DNA of 64,000 nucleotides from Rhizaria sp. SCN 62-66 (Eukaryota; Rhizaria, unplaced). Below are positions 1-11,996 of the stretch, piece by piece (within the stretch, counting starts at the first letter, position 1; each line of letters begins with the position of its first letter). The position numbers were made by a program, and so were the translations under genes. Below the pieces are notes generated by a model, which was not told where the DNA came from, ran no database searches, and saw nothing but the letters and a program-made list of their open reading frames with translations. The DNA lies in contig MEDY01000123.1 of NCBI GenBank assembly GCA_001724265.1, forward strand, positions 1-64,000. The letters are read 5' to 3'.

Positions 1-112
1 CCGCACCCGTCAGGAGTGCACCAAGTGCGGTGCCGGCTTCTTCATGGCCAACCACCGTGACCGCTTCTACTGCGGTAACTGCCACTACACCCTCTTCTTC
101 GCTGACCAGTAA
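1..112 (+). CDS. RPS27A: Ribosomal protein eS31 (RPS27A), C-terminal end, partial
   Basis: Only the last 36 codons are in the window, reading from base 2 to TAA at 110-112. They encode the zinc-ribbon end of eS31, the small-subunit protein usually made as a C-terminal extension of ubiquitin. The pattern is C-x2-C, then [13 protein letters not shown], then YCGNC, that is two CxxC zinc-binding pairs about 14 residues apart, matching the conserved eS31 pattern CGAGxFMAxHxDRxYCGKC. The first pair is C-x2-C here, whereas yeast and human have C-x4-C. The ubiquitin part and start lie upstream of the window, so whether the fusion exists here cannot be seen. Confidence 0.9.
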   Translation, partial: RTRQECTKCGAGFFMANHRDRFYCGNCHYTLFFADQ

Positions 113-653
113 GCGCTTCACAGCGTTTCCTACTGCGTCAGTATGAATAAGTGAGTGCCAACTGGCAAGCGCCTTCATACAGAAACACCTTCACATCTCT
201 GTCACATTCCTTTTATTCGCATATCACACAGCGCCACATATCATTCCTCTCTACGCTCCTGCCACGCAACGGTATACCTGTTCACCACAGTCGCTGTCTA
301 CTGATCCTTGAAATGCAGCTCGATCTATCCTCATATACTGTCGTTGTTGGTTTGAATTGTTAATGTGTATTTGCTTGTTTCTATCCTGTCACGCACACTC
401 TTGCGCTCACACCAAGGCTCCAAAGCCCTGTGTTATTGGCAAGTGTTACTGTGCGTGACATACAGCGCGCAGCTCCAAAGCCCGCACGCGATTAATGCTC
501 GTCTCAATTAAAGTATAAACATCGCATCCTTTCTAATGATCATTTTAAAACAATAAACTCAGCAGAGCAACTGTGCTTCTGCTGATTCCTGGCCCTAGCG
601 CTCACAGCATCGCTAATGAATGCCACTCGGTGTGACACACACACGGAGTGACA
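113..653. other. Intergenic, convergent 3' ends
   Basis: AT-richer spacer between the 3' end of eS31 and the 3' end of the minus-strand SAP gene. An AATAAA lies at 552-557, but it is about 440 bases past the eS31 stop, so I do not assign it. I see no gene or RNA here. Confidence 0.6.
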
Positions 654-3600
654 TCAACCGCGGCCCGGCGCGACGCCGGCGCGCTTGGCCGCAACGCCGC
701 CGACAGCCGCCTTGCTGCCCACGGCGCCGGCCCGGCTGCCAACCCCGGCGACGGTGCCGACGCGCTTCACCGGGCCCGCAGCGGCCGCGGCGACGGCGGA
801 GGGGACGCGCGCGACGGAGTTGCTGACGCGGGCGACCGAGACTGGTGCGAGTGCGGGCCCCGCCGCGGTCTTGCCGCGCGCAGCGCCCGCGCTCAAGGCA
901 ATGCTTGCCGCAACCGTGGGCAGCCGCATGCGGCCGCAGGCGAAGGCGGAGGCGAGGTCCGTGGCGTCGTGCTGCTCGCGGGCGTGCTCCGCCGCGCGCG
1001 CGGCCGCGGCCTCGGCCAACACTTCGCTGTGCGCGCCTGTGCTGACCGCGGCGCTCATCGCGCGCGCGATGTTCGCGTCGAGACTCAGCCCGACGGCGTT
1101 GGTCGTAGGCGCGGCAGCGACGCGGGGAGCCATGCTCATGCGGCTCTTGACCGCTGCACTGCCGTTACTGAGCCCGCTGTTGACGCGGGCGGCGACAGCG
1201 ACGCGGGGCGCAAGCGACAGGCGCGACGCCGATGGCGCCAGACCGCGCGCCACGGTCGCGGTCGCGGTGGACGTGGTGGCACCAATGCGCGACGCCGCGG
1301 GGCGCGCGGAGGCAGCGGCCACGCCGGGGCGCGGGGCAGCGGAGCCGGCGGCGGCCGAGGGCGCGGGACGCTTGTGCGCAAGCAGGGGCGCGCCGCGGGC
1401 AGCGCCGACGCTGGCAACGGCGCCGGCCACGGGGCGCGCGCGTGGCAGGGCAACGCCCGCGGAGACAGAATACGCAGCGGGGGCGGGGGCGGGGAGCTGC
1501 ACGATGGCGTCGTTGTCGGTGCGGGCGGGCCGTAGGCTGCCCTGTGTGCTAGCGAAAGATGAGTTGTTGGTGCTGCAGTTAAGCGCGTCCTCCAGGTCGC
1601 CGTTGAAGCTCGCGTCGAGCATGCGGTTCGTCATCGCGCCAGCGCCGTTAGGGCCGGCCTCGAGCGCGGCGGCGCGCAGCGAGGCGTCGAAGGAACCCCA
1701 GATGTCTGCGGGGCGCGCCTGCGAGGCCGAGACGCTGCTGCCGTCGGCCAGGCGCAGGCGCGGGGACTGACGCAGCGCGGCCGTTGCGGCGGCGGCAATC
1801 GAGGCCGTGGCGGCCGCGGCGGCGGGCTCGCACCAGTCCTCAGCCTCGGCGTCGACATCAGCATCGGTGATGGGGGCGGCGCGGGCGGCGAGCGAGAAAC
1901 GGCGCGTGCGCGCGTCGCCGACCGCCGATGCGCGGCGGCTCCGGCTGCCCGCGGCCGCGCCCGACGCCGAGACGGGCGAAGACGCCTTGAACACTGGCGA
2001 CGTCATGACAGGTACAACAGCAGCAGCAGCGGCGGCGGCGGTAGCGGGGGAGTTCGCGGCGGCGGCGGCAGCGGCGGCGGCGTACATGGAGCGGCGGCCG
2101 CGGCGGGGCGTCTCGAGGCGGCTCATGTTCTGCTCGATCTCGAAGTTAAGCCGCGCCATCTCGCGTTCACGGTCATCGTCAGCGTCTTCGGCAGCAGCAA
2201 CAGCCACATCGTCGTCGGCGACGTCGTCCTTATCGTCATCGTCAGCGTTGGCGCTGATGGCAGCCGCGGCGGCGGCGGCGCGGCGAGCCTGCGCGGGGGA
2301 CACGCCCGCGCCGATGGAGCTGAGGCGGCGGCGGCGCAGCGCGGCAGCGGACGCGGGCGCCGCGGGGCGCGGGGATGCCATCGCAGCCTCCTCTTTCTCC
2401 TGCTGCTGTTGTTGGGCGGCGACGGCGGCGAGCACGGCGGCCTCGGCGGCGGCGGCGGCGGCGACGCGCGCCGCGCTGTCCGCGCTGCCGCCGTTGCTGT
2501 TCACGTCGGCAAAGACCGAAACGGAGGACATGTCAAGCGGGGTCGCAAAGCCGCTGTCGTCGGCGCACGACACGTTCATGCCAGCGCCGCCGGTGCTGCT
2601 CGCGGGAGCGGCCGAGGATCGGCGGCGCGCGCCGAGGCTGCCGCGCGCAGCCGCGAGGCTGGCGCTGCTGGCGGGGATCGCGATCGCGGTGTGCTCTATC
2701 GCGGTGTAGTTCAGCGTGTTGTTGTTGTTGTTGTTGTTGCCTGCAGCAGAGTGGCTGTGGGCGCTCTCGGCCGCAGCGGCGTCGGCCTCGGCGTCGGCCT
2801 CGTCGAACTTGGACTGAAGCGCGGCCGACAGGCGCATGTGCCGGCGGCCCTGGGGACTGGTCATGCGCACGACGTCCTGCTTCGACGGCAGCATCGTGTA
2901 CTCGGTGGGCGAGATCGCGCTGTTGCCGCGCGACACGGGCGCCGACGGGGACTTGAAGTAGCTCGATTCGCGCCGGCTCGTCTTCTGGCCGCTCGCCAGG
3001 ACGCCGTTGACGGCGACGCGGGCGCGCTTGGCGGTCGAATTGGCCGCGGACGCGGACGCGGACGCAGAGGCCGCAGCGGGCGTCACGGCAGCGCTGTGCG
3101 CGTTGCCGCAGCCCTTGCCGCGCGCGACGGGCTTGGGTGACGCGAAGGGCGACAACATCCCCAGCGGTAGCGCGACCGCGGGCGTGGCGGTGGTAGCGAC
3201 GGCGGGCAGGGCCACGATGGCCTCGCCGTCGTCGCAGGCGCGGGGGCGCGCGTTCTGCTCCAGGTCCCAGTCCTCGTCGTCGTAGTCGATGCTGTTAACC
3301 ACGCTGATCGCCGCGCGCGTCGCCGTGTTGTTGAGCCCGTTGCTCTCGTCCTCGCCCTCGCTCTCGCTGTCGCTGGCGCTGTGGGCCACGGCAAGCGCGC
3401 GCTTGCGGGAGCTGGCGGGCGTGTCGCGGCGGCTGGACTTCACCGCGCTGGCGGGGCGGCCTGACTTCGAGGCGCTGTCCCAGGCGGCGCGACCCCCGCG
3501 TGTCGCCGTGCCGGGCGCCGTGGCCGCGGCCGCCGGGGAAGCCGCTGAGCTGGCGACGGCGCTGCTGAGCGCAGTGGCGCCGCTCTCGTCACGACGCTGG

Positions 3601-5334
3601 CTGCCGGCGTGGGTGTCGGAAGCGGAGGACGGGGACGCGAAGAGCAAGGCCTTGACGAAGCGCGCGTCGGTGGCGGCGCCGCCGGGGGTCGCCTTGACGC
3701 CGCTTGCGGTCACAGCCGCGACGGCCGCAGCAACGCGGTCGCCGGCGTCCTTGGCGTCGTTTGCAGCGGCGTCTGCGCCGTCGCCACGCTCGCTGGCCGT
3801 GGGCGTGGCCGCGATGCTGTCGCCCAGGAACGCGCCGCGGAACGCGCTCTGGGGGTTCGCGTCACCGTGACTGTTGTGGTCGGGCGAGTGGATGAACGAC
3901 TCGTCGGCGTACACGCTCGACATGCGCCGCGCCCGCGCCGCGCCCGCACTAGCGCCTACGCCCGCGAGGCCGAGGCCGCCGCCGCGGACCGGAGTGGCGC
4001 CCGGCACGGCGCGCGTCGCCGACCCGGGGGCCTGCCCACCAACGCCGCTGCCGACGCCCTCGCCGGCAGCGATCACGAAGTCGCTGTTGTGGCTCTGCGC
4101 GCGCAGCACGGTGGGCTGCAGCGGCGACGCGGCCGCCGACGTGATGAAAAAGGAGCCATCGGCCGCGGCGATGGCGACGGGCGTCTTGGCCCACGTGCGG
4201 CGGCGCTTGCGCGACGACGCGGCCGCCGAGCCCGCTGCAAAGGAGCCCGCGGGGGAGACGGGGAGGCCTGCGACTGTGGGCGTGGCGGCGGCCTGAGGGC
4301 TGCCCATGGCCGTCGCCGCCGCAACAGGAGTCGCTGTCGCGGTGATGATGCCGTTAGGGGGCGTGCGTGCAAGGCGCGCGGAGCCGGGGAAGCGCGGGGC
4401 CGAGCCTGCGACGGAGCTGGTGGCCGCAGCGGACGCGGCGGGGGTGGCGGCGGCCGAAGCGGGGGCCGAGTCCGCGGCCGAGCCGGCGGTCGTGACGGGG
4501 GTCGACGGGACGACAGTCGGCGAGGGCAGCGCGGACAGACGGGCGCTGGCGCCGCGGCGGAGCCCGGGGGTCGCCGGCGCGGCGGCCGCAAACGTGGGCG
4601 GCGCGTAGTTGTTGTCATCGTCGTCAGAGCCGATGGCTGTGTTGTTGCTGGCGATTGAGACAGAGGCGGCGGGGGCATCAATCTCATCCTCCTCCTCGTC
4701 GACCAAAGCGTCGTCGTTGACGTCGTTCATGGCCGCGGCCTCGGCGGAGAGCGCGGCGGAGTATGAAGGTGCGTCGATGGCGTTCATGGGGGCGGCAAGA
4801 TCCTCATCGGCGTCCTCCTCGACGTCGGCGTCGGCGTCGGCGTCAGCAGAGGCTGCGGGGGCGTCGCCGTGGAAGTGGAACGATGTCGAGGCCGCAAAGA
4901 ACGACAGGCGCGAGGGCTTGCCGTGCGTGGACCTGCGGACTGCAACAGGCGACGCCTCAGCAGAAGCGGGGATGTTCAGCGGAGCAGCAGGCTCCGGCGC
5001 GGTGTCGTCAGCGAAGGCGGGGGAGCCAGGGGTGGCGTCAGCGTCAACTGATGCGGTCGCGGCATACGTTGAGAGGAAAACAGCCTTAAGCTCCACGATG
5101 ATATCAGCGGACTATATAATAATAAAAGAAAACATACACAATGACTCAAAATAAGAGTATTATCTTTAGAAACGAGAAGACAACAGAGATATAGAGGCAG
5201 ATGTGACGTACCTTCAGGTTGGCCTTGACCTCGTGGATTTTAGCCAAAGATTGGAGTTCCTTGCGCGAGAGTTCCGTGAGGAACGAATCAATCGTTTCAA
5301 TAGTTTGCGACTCCATCTTGGCAGAAGAACTCAC
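654..5334 (-). CDS. Giant SAP-domain protein, NuSAP-like N-terminus
   Basis: Two exons, 5334-5212 and 5111-654, split by a 100-nt intron (donor GTACGT, acceptor TAG, phase 0); about 1,526 residues, stop TGA. The exon junction falls inside a helix-extended-helix SAP-type motif at residues 17-50 (LTELSRKELQSLAKIHEVKA, then NLK joined to SADIIVELKAVF). This resembles the N-terminus of nucleolar and spindle-associated protein 1, where the SAP domain binds nucleic acid. The remaining roughly 1,470 residues are Ala/Ser/Asp-rich with many RRxS or RxSLAPR-like basic phosphosite-type motifs, which would suit a chromatin or microtubule protein but prove nothing. ATG at 5334 is the first in frame; a second Met is residue 7. 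The homology rests only on the SAP region, so the NuSAP assignment is tentative while the gene model is solid. Confidence 0.72.
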
Positions 5335-5725
5335 AAATACAACAACCGAAACGTTGTACTGCGAAGCGACAAAGAAGTGGAATGTTTTTATGACCGTTCG
5401 TCTGCCTCCAACCCCAACGGCTATATCGGCTCACCGCCCACGGTCGCTGGCCAAGAGCTTTGGCCTGTCTATCCAGGAGTAGAGTAACGCCTCGATCTTT
5501 GGGCATCACCAGCGGGTCTTGACAACGTCTAATGACTATGTTGTTTAAACAATGAAAGTAACGGATGTATTCTCTTTATATATTTCTTTCATGGCTTCTG
5601 AATCTCTATTTTTGCTTGACTGCACTCATTACCAACTTTCTTGTTCCACCTCTTCTCACCTTAACTCTGCCACCCGTCCTCTGGCTTCGTTCTGTTCATC
5701 CAGGCGCGAGCGCTCCCTCCCAGCG
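5335..5725. other. Divergent promoter region
   Basis: 391 bases between the start of the SAP gene (minus) and the start of the CCDC96-like gene (plus). The half next to 5726 is pyrimidine-rich (5640-5700). The plus-strand reading frame stays open upstream of 5726 without coding-like composition, which is why I start that gene at 5726. Confidence 0.55.
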
Positions 5726-6574
5726 ATGGCTGACGAGCACGACGCCTACAACACGGGCTACCCGGATGACGGGACGGGCTACGGCGACGACGCGTACGCT
5801 GACGACGGCTCGTACGGCGCGCACCACGCTGGCGGCCACGACGACGACGTCGAGGGCAACTACTCCGACACCGAGCAGGACTCGGCGCGCCCCGGCGGCA
5901 TCCCCGCGTACCCCGCCGAGGCGGACTACCCCGCTGAGGACGACGCGGACACGCTGGCCGCGATGCAGGACGACGACGCCGGCGGCAACTACGCTGAGGG
6001 GCTCGAGGACGACCACGAGCCCATCGGCCGCGCGGGCCGCGCCGCCGCCGCCGCTGCGGGGGGCGCCGGCGTCGAGGACGGCGATTTATACGACGGCGGC
6101 GACGAAGACGCCAGCCCCGACGGCTACGATTACAACAACAACGACGACGATGCGGGCGCCGACGCCAACTACGCCGACGATGACGGCGACGACGGAGCTG
6201 ACGCCGGCCCTGAGTCCGCCGCTGCTGCCGCTGCCCCCGCGGCAGGCGGCGATGGCAAGCGCACCTCGCAGGGCAGCTCCGCGCTCGACCGCATGAACGC
6301 GATGGCCGCGGCCGCGGGCTCCTCCACGTCTGCGCTGCCCGCTGCGCTCGCCGCGAACCTCGTCCGCGGCAGCGCCGGCGCCAACGACGACGATGACGAC
6401 GACTTCGGCGCCGGTTCAAGCTCCAGCGCCGCTGCTGGCGGCGCCGCGGGCGCGATCAGGACCGGCGGCGCCCGCCGTCGCCGCCGCGCGCGCGGGCACG
6501 ACGATGACGATGACGACAACGACGACAACGACGGCGAGGGCAACGATAACGACAACGGCGACGGCGACGGCGAC

Positions 6575-6607
<33 letters not shown>

Positions 6608-7729
6608 GACGAGGAGGAGGAAGACGACGACGCCGCAGGACCGTGGTCTGCCAACGGCGCGCGCCCGAACGTGCCCTCGAAGGACCTTGAGGTCGCCCGT
6701 CGCGAGCGCGCCGCCCTGCGCGCAGTGCACCGCGCGCGCCAGCGACTCATCCTGCGCTTCTGGGCTCAGGATGCGGGCGCCGCGGCGCGCAACGAGCTAC
6801 TGCACGTGGCCGAGGCGCGCGCGGGCGCGACACACAACGCCGAGTACCTGCGGTTCGTTTACGCCAAGCGGCTCGACGTGCTGTCGGTGGCGTGGGACCG
6901 GCTCGACGAGCGGCGCGAGGCGGCCGACACTAAGGTTGCCGCACTCACGGCCGTGCTGGACAAGCACGACGACAAGATGACGCGGCTGCAGGACGCCTTC
7001 CGCACGTTCCGGCGCGAGGTGGCGGCGCAGGCCGTGCACTCGAAGACGGGCCGGTCGATCTCGCGCAAGAAGCTGCTGTCGTTAGAGGAAGAGGAGGAGC
7101 AGGCCGAGAAGGTTGTTGCCGAGGCGCGCCTCAAGTGCATCACGTTGCGCGGGCAGATCCAGCGGCTGCTGAGCGAGATCAAGCGCCGCGACGAGCTCAG
7201 CGAGGGGCTGCACCTCATCGACTTCGAGCAGCTCAAGATCGAAAACACGTCGCTGTCGGACCAGATCGAAGAGCGCGGCGACCAGCTGCACAAGCTGCTC
7301 AAGAAGACTGTGAGCACGATGCAGGTGCTGACGCATGTGCGCGAGAAGCTGCAGCACGTGCGCCACTGCAACGCGCGCGCGCAGACGGAGCTGTCGGACA
7401 AGTCGGCCGCGCTGACGGCCGCGCGCGACCGCCTGGCCGAGCTCAAGCAGCTGCGCGACCGGCTGCGCGCCGAGAACGCCGCGCTCAAGCAGAAGCAGGG
7501 CTTCGTGGGCTCGGACGCGCTCGTGCACGACTTCGAGGAGCGCAAGGGCGCCGTGGTCGAGCTGCAGGCCAAGCTCGCGCGGCTGCGGGCTGAGCACGGC
7601 GCGCTACAGGGCGTCATTGCGCAGGCCAAGCGCGACACGGACCTCACGCAGCTCGCGCTCGGCGGCGCTGTGGTCGGTACGCAGGGTGCTACTGTCGGCG
7701 GGGCGCGCGCCGGCGGGTACCAACGTTGA
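5726..7729 (+). CDS. CCDC96/CCDC113-family ciliary coiled-coil protein, CCDC96-like
   Basis: Single exon, 667 residues, TGA stop. Residues 1-320 are highly acidic and low-complexity, with long Asp/Glu runs. Residues about 325-660 are a long coiled coil matching the DUF4201 family: the block LIDFEQLKIEN is followed by SDQIEERGDQLHKLLKKTV and then QVLTHVREKLQHVR, near-identical to the signature of CCDC113 and CCDC96. The acidic N-terminal half plus C-terminal coiled coil is the layout of CCDC96 (FAP184 in Chlamydomonas), so I prefer it to CCDC113. In ciliates and algae the two form a complex at the base of radial spoke 3 near the nexin link and tune ciliary beating. Its presence argues that the organism builds motile flagella. 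The start at 5726 (MADEHDAY) is where coding-like composition begins. Confidence 0.82.
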
Positions 7730-8164
7730 ACTGGACGAGGAGTTCGCAGTGAATATCAGTATATGATCAGATTCGTGTCCGCTTCTGGCCGATATGAAGG
7801 CCAATCTGCATGCTGCTTTATGAATGATACGGACAATATGGCCACGTATGTCGCTGTCTTCTTGAGAGCCTACAACAGATTCAATAATACACACGTTACC
7901 AATAGTTTCATCCGTTTTGTCGTCGGGAAATTCGTATACTGTACAATGATATCAATGAATGCTATGTATGCTACAGTTTGATAATGCATCTTAGCTAAAC
8001 AAAACCAAGTTAGTGATTCAACTTGTTGCTGGTTGATAGTTGTTCCTCGCAACTAAAAATTTGCATTTCAAACCTCAAGATTAAAATTGGCCCTACAACA
8101 CAAGTGAATCACACTGTTAAACACACGCCACATGTTATATTGCGACGCAGGAGGGTTGCTTTCA
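7730..8164. other. Intergenic, convergent 3' ends
   Basis: AT-rich spacer of 435 bases between the CCDC96-like stop and the Aurora kinase stop. I see no gene or structured RNA. Confidence 0.6.
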
Positions 8165-9118
8165 TCAATCGTGGGCCGCGGCGTCGGTGGCGAGCGGGGC
8201 GAGGTTGCGGACCATGAAGGGGTGTGCGAGCACCTCGCTGGCGGCGAGGCGGCGCTTGCCGTCAAGCACGAGCAGGCGCGTGACCAGATCCTTGGCGTCG
8301 ACGGGGAAGCCGGGCGGGAAGTTGAGCCGGCGCTGCGCGATGCGGCGGTACGTCTCGTGCTCGTCGGCGGCCTCGAAGGGTGGGGAACCAGTGAGGAACT
8401 CGTAGGCGAGCACGCCCAGAGACCACAGGTCCGCGGACTTGTCGTGCACCTGGCCCAACACCATCTCGGGAGGCAGGTAGTCGAGCGTGCCGCACATCGT
8501 CGTGCGGCGGCCGCGCGGCGCGTGCACGGACCAGCCGAAGTCGGAGATCTTGAGCTCGCCGTTGCCGTCGACAAGGATGTTTTCCGGCTTCAGATCGCGG
8601 TGGATGACGCCCTTAGAGTGCAGGTACTCAAGCGCGCTGGCGATCGAGGCCAAGTAGCGCGCTGTGGTGCGCTCATCAAAGCGGCCGGCCTCCTGAAGGA
8701 TCTTGTACAGCTCGCCCTGTTTGGCAAACTCGGTCACGAGGTACACGCGAGAGTCGTCATAGAAGTAGCCGTACAGGCGCAGGATGTTGGGGTGGCGCAG
8801 GTGGGCCTGAATCTCAATCTCGCGGCGGAGCTGGTTCTGGGTCTTGAACTCCTCGATCTGGCGCTTGAACAGCACCTTGATGGCGACGATGAACTTGGTC
8901 TGCTTGTCGCGGCTCAGATAGACGAAACCGAACTTGCCCTGACCGACTTTGCGACCGACCTCAAAGTCATCGAGGCACCACATACGCGGCTGAGCAGACG
9001 CCTGTCCCATATTCACAATGTCTGACGAGTCAGACGCGGTGGCAACGGACTTGGAGGTGACAGCAGAAGATTGTTGGCTGCTGGGGACAACGTTCTCCTG
9101 GTCAACAACGGACGCCAT
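8165..9118 (-). CDS. Aurora-type serine/threonine kinase
   Basis: Single exon, 317 residues, TGA stop. A short variable N-terminus (1-50) precedes one kinase domain (about 52-303). All catalytic elements are present: glycine loop VGQGKFG (58-64), ATP lysine K81 in VAIKV, helix-C E100, HRDLKPEN (173-180), DFGW (193-196). The activation loop RRTTMCGTLDYLPPE (204-218) is the Aurora signature, with T207 matching the activating threonine of Aurora A. Auroras drive centrosome maturation, spindle assembly and chromosome segregation. I see no clear split into A or B type and no destruction-box assignment. It is the most ordinary and best conserved protein in the window and carries no low-complexity insertion. 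Confidence 0.96.
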   Translation of the reverse strand: MASVVDQENVVPSSQQSSAVTSKSVATASDSSDIVNMGQASAQPRMWCLDDFEVGRKVGQGKFGFVYLSRDKQTKFIVAIKVLFKRQIEEFKTQNQLRREIEIQAHLRHPNILRLYGYFYDDSRVYLVTEFAKQGELYKILQEAGRFDERTTARYLASIASALEYLHSKGVIHRDLKPENILVDGNGELKISDFGWSVHAPRGRRTTMCGTLDYLPPEMVLGQVHDKSADLWSLGVLAYEFLTGSPPFEAADEHETYRRIAQRRLNFPPGFPVDAKDLVTRLLVLDGKRRLAASEVLAHPFMVRNLAPLATDAAAHD

Positions 9119-9780
9119 TGTTGTCTATGGGGGAAGGACAAGAAGGAGCAAAGTCAAATTGTGACAAAATGGTTTGACAGAAAAATTATCTTTTATGCTA
9201 ATGCCAATACTCAATGGTGTAATAACGGAACATCCACGGATATATTGCGGGGGTAGGAAAGACTGTCAACTGATCTCTGTCCAACGGCTCGTTCTTGCTG
9301 GCGGCAGCATTTTCGCGAACCGCTCCAGACACAAAATTGACTTAGTTTTGCGAGTCATATTACAGCACATACATCGACATTTTTGAGCTAAAAATGCGGA
9401 TTAATGTATTGAATTACTACACATTAACTTGTCATTTGATCAGATGCACATTGCACCTGCTTTGTGCAATAGGCACGGTGCTTTTTTGGCATGGCCTCGT
9501 GCCCTATTGCTTCTTGTGGCTGGGACAAGGCTAAAGAGTGTCGCCTCTCTTTAACTTGCAACGTCGCATGTTTGAGTCGTCATTATTACCAAGCCACACC
9601 TGCAATGCAAAGTCTTTTTTCAATTCTTACCTTTTCTGTATTTACCTGTTTGATATGCGCTCTGTATTTACCTCGTTTCAAGTTTGATATGACCCAACAT
9701 GCAAAGACCTCACTGAGACCTCCTCTCTTGCTTTTGCATCATCACAGCTTTTCCTTGCTTTTCACCAGACATTTGTGTAT
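9119..9780. other. Divergent promoter region
   Basis: 662 AT-rich bases between the starts of the Aurora gene (minus) and the RING gene (plus). A pyrimidine-rich stretch (9718-9765) sits just before the RING start. No gene seen. Confidence 0.55.
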
Positions 9781-11959
9781 ATGGCTACTCGAGCTCTTCC
9801 GCGTATGCGCGCGCAGCTTGCGTGGCTGTACGCTTCGAGCGCGATCCAGCCTCGTGCCGTGCCTCGGGACTTTGAGATCGAGGGTCCTCCACCCCTCGAC
9901 CAACTCTCTGCTCCGGTCTCCCGTATCGGCTCAGCTGCCGCTTCTCCTGCCGTCTCTGCTGCGCCCACGCCTATCTACGGCCCTGCTGTTGCGCCCCCGC
10001 TTGGTGAGTTTGCGCTGCATAGAGACGTGACCTCGTCAGCCGCCTCGTTCGAGGCCCTGGCCTCTCAGCTCTCTGCGTCTCGCCTCTCACTCTCCTCCTT
10101 TGTCTCATCGTCACTGTCATCGCTCTCGTCGTTGACGAGGCACCCCACCGTCACGAGCGTTAAGACCCGCATCTTGCGTCTGGTGTCGCGCGTCCGCGCT
10201 TTCTCTCGCTGCCGCAGCGCGGCTGCGCGCGCCGCTGCCAGAGCCGGCGACGACTCCGACGGCGACGCTGACGTGGATGACGTTGAGGCTGGGACCGACG
10301 CGGCCGACGCCGAGGCCGAAGCGGCCACGTTCAGCGCCCCCGTGCACAAGATGGGCCACGTGCGCGACCGCGCGATCATCTCGACCGTGCTCGACGCCAT
10401 CGAGGCCCACGAGACCGCGATCGCAGCGCTCACCGTCCTCGCGAACAGCAGCAACGGCATCGACTGCGGCGACCGCGGCAGCGACAGCAATCCCAGCGAC
10501 AAGAACAACAATAGCGCGGCCAGCAGCGACTCCGCGAGCGGCGCCGCGCTGCCCCGCGCGCTGGAGGAGCTGCTGTGCAAGGAGATCACCGCGGGCTGCG
10601 ACCTCTGGCTGGGCCTCGCGCAGCGGGCGCTCGTGCCGGACTCGGCCGCCGCGCTCTGCTGGATCCTCTACGACATCTACCAAGGTACGTTTAGATGATC
10701 TTTCATAGCAAAAACCGACCACACACATTGTTCAAGTTGTTACGTTTTGCATTTGCATTTTATATAAATGCGCATTACATTGATTTAGATAAGATGTCTT
10801 ACATGTTTCCATTTAACCCATTCGAATTCCTCACAGGCTACCACACCTTCACCGCGTGGGAGCGGCCGGCGTACTCGGCGCCGCACCAGGTGCTGGCCGT
10901 GCTGGTGGTGCACGCGCTGCTGCTCGTGGTGGGTTTGGCTGCCGCGTCGACCGTGATTGCCGCGCTCGACGCCGCCGTGTCGCTCACGCAGTCCATGCCC
11001 TTCCTCGCGATGACTGCGACCACCCCGGCTGTAGCCTCCGCTGTGGCGGCAGCAACGACAACGACGGCGTCTGCTGTGGCCGTGTCGCTGCCGGCTCTTG
11101 CGGCGGGCCCCGCGACGGCAGTCACCGCGGCCGCGACCGATGCCGTGACCGATGCGGTCGCCGAGGCCGTCGCCGAGGCCGTCGCCGAGGCCGTGGCGGG
11201 CGCGCCTCCGCTCGACGCCGCGGCCGCCGCGGTGCTCATCGCGATGCTGGCATGCGCCGCCGTGCTGGGCGCGCTGGCCCGCCTCGCGCTGCGCCACCAG
11301 CGCAAGGGCACGGCGGAGTTTTTCGGAACCATGCATCGCTGCGGAGCGCTGCTCACGCGACTGCGACTGCTGCAGCCGCTGGTGCCCACGGTCACCTACC
11401 AGTCCTGCGCCACAAACACTGCAGATCCTTGCAGTATGACTGCGAGCGGCTTCAGCGTCATCAATGCGACCATGAACACCGCGGTCGCTTGTGGCGCTGC
11501 GAAGCGTCGGTGCGAGTGCGAGGCCAAGGCTGTGGCCAAGGCCAGGGCTCTGGTCCGGGCCAAGGCCGGCAGCTCTCTGTCCGAGGCCGACTCCGAGCTC
11601 ATCAAGCCCGAGGACGGTGCGGCCGACGGGGAGACTGTGGTCGCGGCGGTGCAGCTGCGCGACTGTGTGCCGAGCCAGGATGACGACGGTGACGACGAGG
11701 ACGGCGACTGTGCGCATTGCTGCACTGACTGCGAGCGGCAGCGCCGGGCCTGTGAGCACTGCGCGGTCACTGCTACCGATTCTCACAGTTCCGCTGTCGT
11801 TGAGGGCGGGTATATCGGCGGCCTTGTGATCACCGCCAAGGAGCTGCAGGCCCTCGCGCAGACTGCGCTGTGCCAGGCTGCGTCTGACAACGGGGGCCAA
11901 ACCGTCCACTCACAGTCGCTCAGCGGCTTCACGGCACTCGGCGTTACGTACATGCCCTA

Positions 11960-11996
<37 letters not shown>

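Noticed and set aside
5552-5725. N-terminal extension of the CCDC96-like protein from 5552
   Set aside because: The frame is open but AT-rich and pyrimidine-rich like a leader; coding composition begins at the ATG at 5726.
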